Positions 51,309 to 62,582 of a DNA stretch of 64,000 nt are shown here, piece after piece (the first letter of the stretch is position 1; the number at the start of each line of letters is the position of its first letter). Position numbers and translations under genes: made by a program. The stretch lies in the NCBI RefSeq assembly GCF_007655135.1, contig NC_045134.1, forward strand, positions 7,832,982-7,896,981, in the 5' to 3' direction. This stretch comes from Punica granatum (lineage: Eukaryota > Streptophyta > Magnoliopsida > Myrtales > Lythraceae). A model generated the notes under the pieces. The model was not told the origin of the DNA and searched no databases. It saw only the letters and a program-made list of their open reading frames with translations.

Positions 51309-53864
51309 ATGTCGAAGGTCTACGGATTTCCTGGTAAAGTTTCGGACTTTATGGCTTTCTTGTTGATTACTTCAATCTTCGCTTTCCGTCGGTTTCGGAT
51401 CTTGATTTGTTAGTTTTTTTGATCCTACCGAGGTTGCTGAGCTGAAGTTTTGATGTCTGGTGGATTAGCCATCCGATTAGATGAAATCATGGGTTTTTAG
51501 GATTTGTTCTTATTTTTAGAAAGAATAGTTGAGGATATTTAACGTCTCTTATAGCTTGCTCTGTTGATTAGGAAACATGGGGGTTGACTGCAGCAGGGGA
51601 TGTTACTGTTATAGGCCATGTCTCTGATACTATGGATGCCGTTTGAGCTTATAAATTGACCTTGTTTGGAGCTTGCCGGACTTTAGATTTTAGTTAGATT
51701 GGGTTAGACATGCCGTAGATCATGTATCTTTGCAATTGATCCACTGGAACTTTTGGATTAGGATGAGTATTCAGTTTCCATGGATTTGATGTGATCATGA
51801 TGGTATATTATGGGATTTAAGGGACTATTTTTTCCGTTGTTTTTGTAGCATCCGTCTTAAATCTGGTATTATCATGAAAGACTAGTTGTTTTGGACAGTC
51901 TTATTAGAATTTCCAGCTGAAGAATCTTTCCTCTGTTTCCAGGTAAGAGAGACTTTTTCCGCGGGGATTCAATATGCTCGAACCCCAAAGAGCCTAGCCT
52001 CTTTTTGTCCCTCGGTCGCCGCGTCGATGTTTACTTCCCTCCAAACAAGAAATCCCGCGTCAGTGCTCCGATTGTTTTCAGAGAGAACCTTGTTGAGCCT
52101 AAGGTTGTCTCCGTCGAAGTTCTTCCCGATGAGTGCCTCTTCGAGATCCTTAGAAGGTTGCCCGGGAACCAAGAGAGGAGTGCTTGCGCTTGCGTCTCGA
52201 AGCGATGGCTCAATCTTCTGAGTAACATTCGTAGGGATGAACTTAATGCGGACGAGGTTGTCCTGAGGACTGTTGGAGAGACAGTCAAGGAAGAAGAGAA
52301 GGAGGAAACTCAGACAGAGAGCGAGAGTGATGGATATCTCTCACGGATCCTTGAAGGGAAAAAGGCCACAGATACCCGCCTCGCTGCAATCTCTGTAGGA
52401 ACTGCTGCTCGTGGAGGGCTTGGCAAACTCCTTGTTAGGGGAAGCAATACAACTCGCGGGGTCACAGATATCGGTCTACGTGCTGTTGCTCGAGGATGCC
52501 CGAACCTCCAGGTTCTTTCCCTGTGGAATGTCCCTTGCATTGGGGACGAGGGCTTGGTTGAGATTGCCAAGGGTTGTCCCCATCTTGAGAAGCTTGACAT
52601 CCGTCACTGCCATTCGATCACTGACCGCTGCCTGGTTGCCCTTGCCAAGGGTTGCCCAAACCTGACGGAGGTGACGATTGAGTCCTGCAGGAAGGTCAGC
52701 AATGAGGGCCTGCAGACTCTTGCCAAGTGCTGTCTGAACCTGAAGTCTGTTTCGGTCAAGGACTGCCCTCTTGTTGGAGACCAAGGCATTGCGGGTCTCG
52801 TCTCCAATGCCTCCTTTGTGCTAACAAAACTGAAGCTTCAGGGACTGAATGTGACTGATCTGTCTCTTGCTGTGATCGGACACTATGGGAAGCAAGTAAC
52901 TGAGTTAGTCCTTGAGAATCTTAGTAATGTGAGCGAGAGAGGCTTCTGGGTGATGGGAAATGGCCATGGATTGCAGAAATTGAGGTCTCTTTCTGTCTCT
53001 TCCTGCCAGGGAGTGACTGATCTTGGGTTTGATTCCATTGCGAAAGGCTGCCCAAACCTCAAACAGCTCAGTGTCAGAAGGTGCTCCGTGTTGTCTGACA
53101 ATGGGCTTGTCTCGTTTGCTAAGTCGGCAGTGTCCCTCGAGAAGCTCCATTTGGAGGAGTGTCACAGGGTTACCCAGTATGGGCTTTTTGGCTCGATCAT
53201 AAGCTCTCGGGAAACCCTGAAGACTCTATCTGTTGTGAACTGCTTTGGCGTTAAGGACTTTGACAGTTCCCCTCCGGTAGTTCCTTCCTGTGAGTCCCTG
53301 CGCTCCCTGTCCATCAAGAACTGCCCTGGGTTTGGCGATTCCAACCTTGTTATTTTGGGAAAGATCTGCCCTCGCCTGCAGAATTTAGACCTCAGTGGGC
53401 TCTGCGGGATAACTGATTCGGGCCTCCTCCCACTCTCTGAGAGCTGTGAGGATGGCCTCACTAGGGTTAACATCAGCGGATGCGTCAACCTCACAGACGA
53501 GGCTGTCACTGCTCTGTGCAGGAACCATGGGTGGGGCCTCGAGGTCCTCAACCTCGACTCTTGTCCCAAGATCGGGGATAGGAGCTTGGGAGCAATCTCT
53601 GAGAACTGCCAGCTCCTCAACGATCTCGATGTCTCAAATTCTGCAGTCTCCGATCTCGGGATGGCAGCATTGTCTCGTGGCGACCACCTCAACCTCCAGA
53701 TACTTTCCGTAGCTGGTTGCCACATTTCTGACAAGTCCCTGCCGGCCCTGAAGAAGTTGGGCAAGTCTCTTGTGGGTCTGAATCTGCAGCACTGCAATGG
53801 GATCAGCCGCCGCTCAGTTAACCGTCTTGTTGAGCAGCTTTGGAAGTGCGACATCCTCTACTGA
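51309..53864 (+). CDS. EBF1: EBF1/2, EIN3-binding F-box protein
   Basis: EBF1 is the F-box subunit of an SCF E3 ligase that targets EIN3 and EIL1 for degradation, the main brake on ethylene signalling in the nucleus. Exon 1 (51309-51333) encodes MSKVYGFP plus the first base of the next codon, and exon 2 (51943-53864) completes 648 residues. Conserved landmarks are NPKEPSLFLSLGRRVDVYFP near the N-terminus, an F-box from about residue 68 (VLPDECLFEILRRLPG), and about 17 leucine-rich repeats from roughly 150 onward (NPDT-free CPNL, CPHL, GDEGL blocks). The protein ends LWKCDILY, as family members do. The short first exon is needed because the frame before 51943 is intronic. EBF1 and EBF2 cannot be separated without a tree, so the symbol stands for the pair. 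Confidence 0.95.
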
Positions 53865-54550
53865 GAATCCCTCAGTAAGGTATAAAATTTTTTTTTAAAA
53901 AAAGTTTGCGTTCTCGTCTTTTTGGGTCCATAGGGGTGATATGGGTCTTTCCGAGTCTGGTCCACATCCATTACTTGGTTCTCTTTTTCCAGGGCAAAGG
54001 ATGGCCTGTTTTTGCGAGTTTCATTGAGGGAACTCGTTACTAGTTTACTTCGACCCCACCATTGAACGGGGTTGGAGATTTTGGGCTACCTTTTCCCTGA
54101 GAATTTAGCGACCATGTTCTGGAGATTGGTTAGTTTGTGTACACTTTGTTGGCCTAGCCGTCTTTCTCGCGTTTTTTTCGAACCCCAACTGGGTCCATCA
54201 TGCGATTAGGTCGGGTCTTTGGTCTTATCTTTTCCTCAAAAGGCAGCAGTTAGTAGTCGAAGTGTTTGTGTGCTGTGGTCACATTCTGCAGTTCCAAGTC
54301 GGGATACCTCGTGTTTTCACAGGCTTTGGTGGTGGCAGAGCGAGTTATCGACCGATCTGCCATGACGACCTCCGAATTCGGGGTTGTTTTTTTGTTTTAC
54401 CGAAGTCCTTTTTCCGGGATTCTCCGAGGAAACTGTAGATTGTGATCTTAATGTAATATCGTAATCTTTCTAAGTTTGGATGCTGCGGCCCTTGGTGGTT
54501 GGTTTGTATGAACCTTCTGTCTTATGAAAATATGTTATGATAAATAAATA
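53865..54550 (+). promoter_or_regulatory. EBF1 3' UTR, U-rich
   Basis: The downstream sequence has about eight U-runs of four or more, for example near 53888-53896, 53936, 53985, 54007, 54171, 54387 and 54409. In Arabidopsis, poly-U motifs in EBF1 and EBF2 3' UTRs mediate EIN2-dependent translational repression. A possible small intron lies at 53880-53992 (AAG|GTATAA to TTTTTCCAG). The poly(A) site is probably near 54500-54550. Confidence 0.6.
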
Positions 54551-56104
54551 AATAAAAATGTGTCCTTTTGTAAAATTAGCTTTACCTTATGCATTCATCA
54601 TGTGTTATCAGTTTCTTGGAATATTTTTGGCCCTGTCGGCTGATGAAATTCTTTTGTTGCCGACAATAATATGATTTGCCGACAGCAATTTATATTCATC
54701 TGACTTTTGGTCCTTACCACAATCGGATCGATTCGTTCGACATTATTGACCAAAAAGCAAATGCCAACTAGCAATGGTGGGCCTTCTTGTTATAGGCCCT
54801 GGCCCAATTTCACCCCAAGGGCCCAGTTGTGTTTGTGGGCTTGTCACATGGTGGGCTAGGTTTGAGTAAATTTCGATTAGACGGGAGTTTAATGAATCTT
54901 GTATAATAAAGAGATAAAAGAAGGGAAAGAAAGGGATACGAAAAGTATCACTTGCGGTAACTGAATCTGAAACAATTAGTTCAGTGTTTGGCATTGCATT
55001 ATGTGCCCCTTTCGACAAGTATGGACCTAAAAAGAAAAACAAGATTTATGCGGGGTGATTCTATGTCAGTTTAAAGATGGAAAAACACCGTAAAGCTTCT
55101 TAAATCGGACATTTGGACCCTCAAAAATCGTAAAGTCCACGAAGGAGGAGGCCACCAAAAATAGGAATAGGGCACCAGAAGCGTTTGGTTCGCAAGATCC
55201 CTTCAACTAACATCTTGATTGAAGATGTAGACAATCATATAGGAAGATGGGAAAACGACATCGTGTGGGACCATATGAAACCTAAAACCTTAGCCTTTGG
55301 AGGACAAAAAGAAGTTAATTAGGGAGTGATCGAATTGAAGAAAAAGCAAAAATAAGAGGTTTATGGAAAAGCTTGACTTAGCTAATTGCTAGCTGGATGC
55401 AACACCCGACGACGAAAGAATTTGTTGCCAAGTAATTGTACTTTCCGTGACTAAAAAGATGCCTGTCTGCAAATCAGTATCACTTTTTTTTTTTTCTCTA
55501 TTACAAGATAAGTTCAAAAAATTAGAATAATAAAGTAAAAATTTTAATATAACTTATAAAGAGCACGGATAATCCTACCACGAGAATTGGACGTGCAATC
55601 TCTTGAGGGCATGTGCTATTACATATATATTGTGCGTGTGTAAAATTTTCACCGGATCTATAAATGATTGAGCTCATTTCCAATTTAAAAGCTCAATTTA
55701 ACTTTGAGTGGAGCCAAAGTGCACCATTCTCGCCCAAGCACATAAGAGAATTCTGGCTCTAGTCAATTGTTGAGGACAAATGTTTAAGGACACCTGATAA
55801 TGTGTAGGCAAGTAAAAAGAGAAAAAGTCACACGTTACACGTAAGGGCATGAGGCAAAATAAGCTAAAATTTCACATTAAAAGATGAAGGAATATCGATG
55901 GGTTTATAAGCCACTTGGATACTACTATTTAATATCTTGAACTTTTGAGTGAAAATAGGTCTAATCCCTTATAAGCTTAATGAAAATTTTAATATATATT
56001 TATTGATCATATCAATATCATTGTTTCTTATGATTCCTCACAACTATATATATATATATATAGTAGCATCCTTGCAATAAATAGAGTTAAAGAAGTAAAA
56101 TTTT
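54551..56104. other. Intergenic, no recognised gene
   Basis: AT-rich. Short frames only, with no protein match. Confidence 0.45.
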
Positions 56105-56107
56105 ATA

Positions 56108-56348
56108 ATTTGTTTGGTTTCAAAGTGTGATTTTAAAATCACACTTTAACTTAATTCTACCCACAACAAGATAAAATAACTCATATAAAGTCAAAGAGTA
56201 GGTCCCATTTATACCACTCTTTTTTTCACAACAAAATAAAATAACTCATACAAAGTTAAAGGGTGTGCCCCATACATAACCATTTATACTATTTTTTTTC
56301 AAAATCAAAATACGATTTTAAAATTCAACTTTAAAACCAAATGCAACA
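56108..56348. mobile_element. MITE with an internal duplication
   Basis: The left end (TTTGTTTGGTTTCAAAGTG, then GATTTTAAAATC) is an imperfect inverted copy of the right end (ACTTTAAAACCAAATGCAAC, preceded by GATTTTAAAATT). Between them, two copies of a unit of about 68 bp start CACAACAAGATAAAATAACT (56162) and CACAACAAAATAAAATAACT (56227). About 240 bp long with no coding capacity, it fits a MITE. No clean target duplication could be fixed. Confidence 0.7.
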
Positions 56349-57988
56349 TTAATGATTTAGGGGTAGAAAAGTCAATATCTATGAAATAGATAGGGCAAAA
56401 AAAGTAAATGTTTATTGAAATAGAGTTTCAAACATCAATATCGAAATAATAGTTACTTCTATGTCAAATTTAAAGTAAATTTAATTTAAAAATAACAAAA
56501 TCAATAAAGAAACTTTATTTAAATTGATTTATCTAGGTATCTTGGCTCTCATTATGTAAATTTTATTTGTGAAAAGTTAATTTTTAATTGTTGGGTTAAC
56601 TGTATAATCTGCAAATGAACTAAAATATATAAGAATAAAGTGCAATATATTAATAGACTATTACAATACAAATCTCCTATTATTTTAAATTTATGTTAGG
56701 AAATTAATTATTGCAAATAAGATTTATATCATATATAACATATTAATTAATTTATGTACATAAAACTTCAATTATATGTGCTTTAAATTCTACATAAACT
56801 TTACTTGAATTAATCTATGTAGGTATTTTGACCCTCAATCTGAAAAATATTATTTGTAAAAAATTAATTTGCAAGTAATAGGTTAACTGTACAATTTATA
56901 TAAATGAACTAAAGCTTATAACTATAAAGTTCAATATATTATTAATATATTGCGATACAATACTCCTATCATTTTAAATTTATGTTAGAAAATTTATTAT
57001 GGCAAATAAAGTTTATATTTATATAACAAATTAATTATTTATGTGAATCACATGTATTTTAGATCCGGCATCATTTATGAAAATTACTTTATTCAAATGA
57101 AACTATAATTAAATTTGAAAAGCATAAAAAATTATCAAAGAGAAAATAAAATTATAATCACATCTACAACAAAAAGTTCAACAAATCTCTGTTGCTGCCA
57201 AAGGCCAATAAGGAACTCTTTATATGTCTCCTTCTTTTTAATTGTTATTGACTCATTTACGATCTATCATTAACTCTTTCTATTTACATACTTTTTCACT
57301 GACATAAAGATTGAATTTTATTGGAGCAAATTTTCATCGTATCATTAGCTTTAAATGTCTTATACTTGCAATTTATTGTTAAGCAAAACTTATTTCAATT
57401 TGACACAATTATTATAAAGAATCTGAAAATTTTGACAATTTAATATTCATGTTAAAAAAGAAAATTCACGGTTTCATTTTATGTCAGAGGTCTTTGTGAG
57501 GAGCCATATCTCTAATTACATGCATAATAATTTATGATAGTTGAATTTAATGAAACATATTACGTTGAACTTGTCAATTTTTCTCTTAAAAAAATACACG
57601 ATGTACTATTTGAATGGAATTTATAGTGCCGTCACATTGGTGCATCTAATTATTATTGGCTTGTTCGATATCCATAAATAAGATATTAATTCAAATACTT
57701 TACAAACTGTAATATAAGTTTGAATTAAGGACTCAAATAAGAAATATCTTGTAATTTTTTTCATAATTAAGTAAAACTTGCTTTGTAATAATTAAATAAA
57801 TGGGACAAAATTAATTCAAATTTATTATTTTATACGGCAAAATTTAGAAAAGAAGGAGCATATATAATATTATTAGTTATGTCATAGTTAAGTAAATATA
57901 TTAGTATTATTATTATATATTATATATTATAATTTATTATACGTTATATATAACAGGTTATTATATTATATTATTATATATTATATTC

Positions 57989-58026
<38 letters not shown>

Positions 58027-60501
58027 TATTACTTACTTTGTAGTTTAGTAATGTATAAATTTAAATTATTTAAATTTTTTTTTAATTTTTTTATATTATA
58101 AAAACAGAAGAAAGTCGCGAATATGAAAATCTATCATATTTTTCGCGAGGATTCTAGAAATGCTTCCGCTTTACACAAATATCTATATATATATATATAT
58201 ATCTATATACATATATATAGCATAATAGATAATATATAATAGATATACACACACGAGAACAATTGAAATTTCTCTTGTTTGATTTACCCGTATTTTATTT
58301 TGTTTGTACATTCCAAGATTTGATAAATGATGGCGACGAGGGGATTCGATCTAGGGCCCCGTTTGGCCTTCTCGTACCGTGCTTTCCACCAGACCATCTG
58401 CTAAAGGGTCATAAATTAAATGTACGTAGTGAAGAGAATGCACTAGCTAGCATGGACATTTGGATGGTTCGTGGGTCATTCATGAACCATTCCCCGACTT
58501 ATGAACAGTTCATTCGTCGAGTCTGATGACATCTCCGTAAAAGATCTAGAACCCTCGCAACCGATCTCTATTCAGAAGAAAAACATTTGAGTGGCTCATG
58601 AACTGCTCCCTCTCTCTTGAAGAATTCTGAATGGATCCGCGAACTAAATTTTCATCTCTGGTTGATCAGAGTCATTGTTAATTCATATCATCACCACTTG
58701 TTTAATGGGGTTTTCTATGGTTAAATTAATCGGAGACCCAGTATCGGAAGGTATTGCTGGAATTTCTTTAATGACTAGAAAGAGGGAAATTAGAAATGGT
58801 CAAATGTAATTAATATAGGCTGTTTCAGATGGTTTGAGACTTATTTTCTTAATTAAGATTTCGGTTTTGAAATTTATGAATGGAGAAAACTCTAATTTAT
58901 TGAATTAATTAGAGTTTATTAAACTTTCGAATATTATAGTGCACACAAAAAGAAGAAAAAAAAGAAGAAGAAGACATGTCCAAATAAGTTTCACTTTGGA
59001 AATAATTTTGCCCATAGAACGATCAGATGAGTTGAAAATGTCCATGAAGAGAGCTATGGGAATGCAAGACAGAGAAAAGATAGAGATAGGGGGTTGAAAA
59101 GCAAGTGAACGTCATGATGTTTGGGGGATGATCATTGGTTGGTTGATGTTGAAATGCCCCAAAGAGATTGGGTTATATTTTCATCTTTTATATGCAAATA
59201 ATATTCTAAGCTAGAAATAGTGAAGAAATTCCCTGGAAGTATACGGCCATATATATTACAAAAAAATTGCAAGTGATATGGTTTCGTCCTCTCTCTCGTT
59301 CAAATGGTAAATTGCCACCTTGGAGCTCCACAATGTCTGTATCAATGGATCGGGTTCGGCAGCATTTATTGATAAATAATTACTCATTGATGTATATGCT
59401 ATGATTCAATCAAGTTTATTCACATAGACTTATTTCGATAGTTGAGTTGCCCTAACTAGACAAAGAAAATACTTGGATTTTCGATAGGGTTGGTTGACAT
59501 ATTTCTGATATGTTTGAAGAGTACTGTTGCTAGGGTTAGGAGACTCCCAAAAAGTTCACTTTTAAGTGAAACATTTTAGGAATAAAACAGTGCAAAAAAC
59601 TCCCAATTTAACAAGAGTCTTTTACATAATAACAAATTTCTTATTAAATAATAAAGAAAAACTTGCCATTGAGTAAGAAATGACACAGATAGGCATCTGG
59701 CAAATTATCATGTGATACTTCTCGATTGGTCTCTAAATAATACTCATTTTAAGGAGGTTCCTTCTAGAAATTAATCTCATTTGGTCGTGTATATATTATG
59801 TATCGATCGAGTTTGTTCGTAGTCCGAGTCGATAATTGAGTTTTCCCAATCAGACAAAGGGTGTTTTTTTTTTTATAATCAAAGGGTTTCCTTTCGTTTT
59901 TGCTAGAATAGAAATTTTCAGTAGACTTATAAATAGTTATATTGGTCTTTTTCACGTGCCATTTACGCGTCACATACGTTTTGAAGCCATCATTAACAAT
60001 TGACTATGAAGTGAGTGCACTTCTTCCACTCTCTGGCTAGAGAGACTAATTAACATGAGGTGCAATGTTTTGTAGCACTACTACCATTTCAAATTTTCAA
60101 TTATAAGCAGTTGGATTTATATGTTCAATCCAATAAAACACAAGGTTATAGGAGTCCATCTCATCATACATTTGAACTCATTATATATTTTTCCGATTTG
60201 GGATTAGATTCCATTCTCAATAGTTAGGAAAAACTTGTAGTGGTTCAACTATGTGATAAAACAGCAATAGCAAAAAAATTGACAGAAACCTCACGGGGAT
60301 AATAAAATATTCAGTCAACTGATATACCAATCTTGAATTGGGGGAATGCTTCATTCCTATTGCGGAATATGCTTTTCCCAACTACTTAAGACTAAGCAAC
60401 AAATGCAGGGGGGAGAGAATCTCCATATATACTTGCTCTATGTAACGAAGGAATTTTTTTTTTCCCATTTTTCTTTTCTAAAGGAGGATTTTCGGTACAT
60501 T
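56349..60501. other. AT-rich intergenic DNA
   Basis: No gene is recognised. Simple repeats are a (TTA)n run at about 57983-58024 and TA/TATC runs at 58180-58215. Two diverged copies of a block of about 75 bp occur at 59396-59475 and 59797-59872. Confidence 0.45.
57983..58024. repeat. (TTA)n microsatellite
   Basis: About twelve TTA/ATT units in an already AT-rich stretch (57890-58080). Confidence 0.9.
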
Positions 60502-60594
60502 TTCTTTCTCGATTTGTGCATGTCATCCTTGCGCAGGGGCCATGCTAATATTCTTTGTATCATTCCAATTTTATCGGATATCTCTGGAGAGAGG
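60502..60594 (-). pseudogene. U6 snRNA pseudogene
   Basis: The minus strand reads ATCCGATAAAATTGGAA, GATACAAAGAATATTAGCAT, GGCCCCTGCGCAAGGATGAC and GCACAAATCGAGAAA, matching the core of plant U6 snRNA with a few substitutions. The 5' stem (normally GTCCCTTCGGGGAC) is replaced by a poor match, and the 3' end after GAGAAA has diverged with no terminal U-run. No upstream sequence element (RTCCCACATCG) or properly spaced TATA box is seen. It is therefore a pseudogene. Confidence 0.8.
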
Positions 60595-60629
60595 ATGTTT
60601 GTATATTGCGCCCTACCAGCATAGAACAT

Positions 60630-62582
60630 AGAGCAGTAAGATTACGGGTTATCTTCAATCTATTCGCCAAATCCAATTTCTGGTTGAGCGCTCATTTTGA
60701 ACCCAAATTGCAACTAATGGGTTTTGAGCCTTCATTTTTACAATAAAATTCACCCATTTATAGTGCAGCTCGTAGTTAAAGAATGATACAATTAAATAAT
60801 ACACTACGAGTGTTACAATAATAAGCTAAGTTGCATATAATATCACATGATTTATCTATTTTTGAAAACAAACATTTCATATCGAAAAATGAAGCATGCG
60901 ATTTTCTATTTTTTGCAATTCAAGCCAATGGGTCAATTTTTCCGAATTTAAATGAGATTTGGGATTGAAATTCAAAAATTTCAAAAGTAAGATTACCCTA
61001 TAAATAAACCAACAATATTCAGTGGCCCTACCCGAGGTTTTATTTTATTTTTTTCCATCTCTTTTGAACATGATTGATAGAAATGTCTCCTTCACCTCTT
61101 CTACTCGCAGCTCATCGATCGTGTCAATCGAAGAGGTAATCCGCTAAAGTTGTTTTGATTGAACATAGAGGTGTGCATTGGATGAACTAGGGAAGGAAAG
61201 ACGCATTAATTAGGCCCTAATGCTGAGAAAAGGGAAACATAAAGGGGTAACAGAAAAGGATCTCTCTAACTAGGTCATTGGATTCATTAACATTTTTTTC
61301 AAAATGAAAATAAGGGATCCGGTGTCGTGAGCAGTCACACCTTTTCTCGGGTTCCGATAGTTTCATCTCATTATGACAACCCTCATATTGAGCAACCCCC
61401 TCCAGGGCCGTAGTGGTGACAGTTTACATAATTTTTTTTGGTTCACATGACTCCTTACAAGAATTGCAGTTGTACGGGAGGAGACTTGAACCCGAGACGT
61501 CAAGGCAACTGTCCCAAATCTCAACGACCATGCCGTTAGACCTTGGTGGGTTCATTAAACATTAGCTTTGCATTGTGTGAGGTGATAAGAATCTGAAACT
61601 GGGATCTTGGCATGGTCAGTGCATGCAAAATATTTGTCCAAGTTATCTCATGTCCAATTAGTTGCTATTATTATAAGTTTTTTTTCCCTGGATTTTTTTG
61701 TTATAAGTTGCCATTATTTTTCTTTAATAAGTAAACTGAAATATAAGTTGCTATTGTTATAAGCATGAGTTTACTGTAATTGAGATCAATTTGACCCTAA
61801 TTTTTTAATTGGCAACCTCATCTGCCTCTCTAGCTCACTCAATGCACCTTTGCCTTTAATCAAAACGAATTAGGCTGATCATCATTCTAGTTGACACATT
61901 AAGATACAAGCATAAAAGAGGAAGAGATGCAAAATCGGATAATCGGTGGGCCCCATTCATGGCCGTACCCCGGAGGCCATGAATAGAAGCACCTGCATGG
62001 AGGTGTACATCGAGCATTTCAGTTTCCTCCCCAATCTTAGCTTATGTCACAAATTACCCCCAAAAGTTTTCAACTTTGTTTATTGTGCTCTTAGCATTAG
62101 CGGTTAGCAATTTGGGACCCGCGATAGACAATATGGTTCTAGCCAGAGATGCCATCTCATTATCATAGCTAGTAGACAGAAATGATATGTACAACTTTAA
62201 ATGATCGCTTAACTCGTTTAATCTGTTAATTTCAACACAACATAATGATTTCATATTTTCATATGAGCGTAAAGGAACTCAACAATTTCAGCTGTCTTGC
62301 ACTAGAAACTTCCTATTTTATGTCCAATAGAGAATTGTGTGATATAGCCGGTGGAAGGGTAAACCGGGACATTGACAATTTACCAAGAGAGAGATTGCAA
62401 TCAGATGAAAAGTTTAGGGGTAAATTTGAAATTTCTCCAGAAATAAAAAGCCACCACTTCTTCTGAAAGTTCATGTTGGTAGGTATTGTCGGTTGCAGAA
62501 GCGGAAGGGAAGAAAAAGGATCTGTCCTCTTCACTTCTCTAAAGTCTGTGAGAGGATTTTTCACGGAGAGTTAAAGGAGAAC
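60630..62582. other. Intergenic upstream of the TPR gene
   Basis: AT-rich, no gene recognised apart from the SINE-like element listed separately. The promoter and leader of the TPR gene should lie in the last few hundred bases. Confidence 0.4.
61420..61556 (-). mobile_element. SINE-like element
   Basis: On the minus strand a box A-like TAACGGCATGG (9 of 11 to the RNA polymerase III consensus) is followed by a box B-like GGGTTCAAGTCTCC (61479-61492 region). The 3' side runs into an A-rich stretch (TTTTTTTT on plus, about 61432-61439). Order and spacing resemble a tRNA-derived SINE. No target duplication was identified. Confidence 0.5.

Noticed and set aside
53162..53854. 230-codon frame antisense to EBF1
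   Set aside because: It lies wholly opposite leucine-rich repeat coding sequence, is rich in R, S and P, and matches no family.
58263..58526. 87-codon plus-strand frame in AT-rich DNA
   Set aside because: It has no family match or codon signal and lies among simple repeats.
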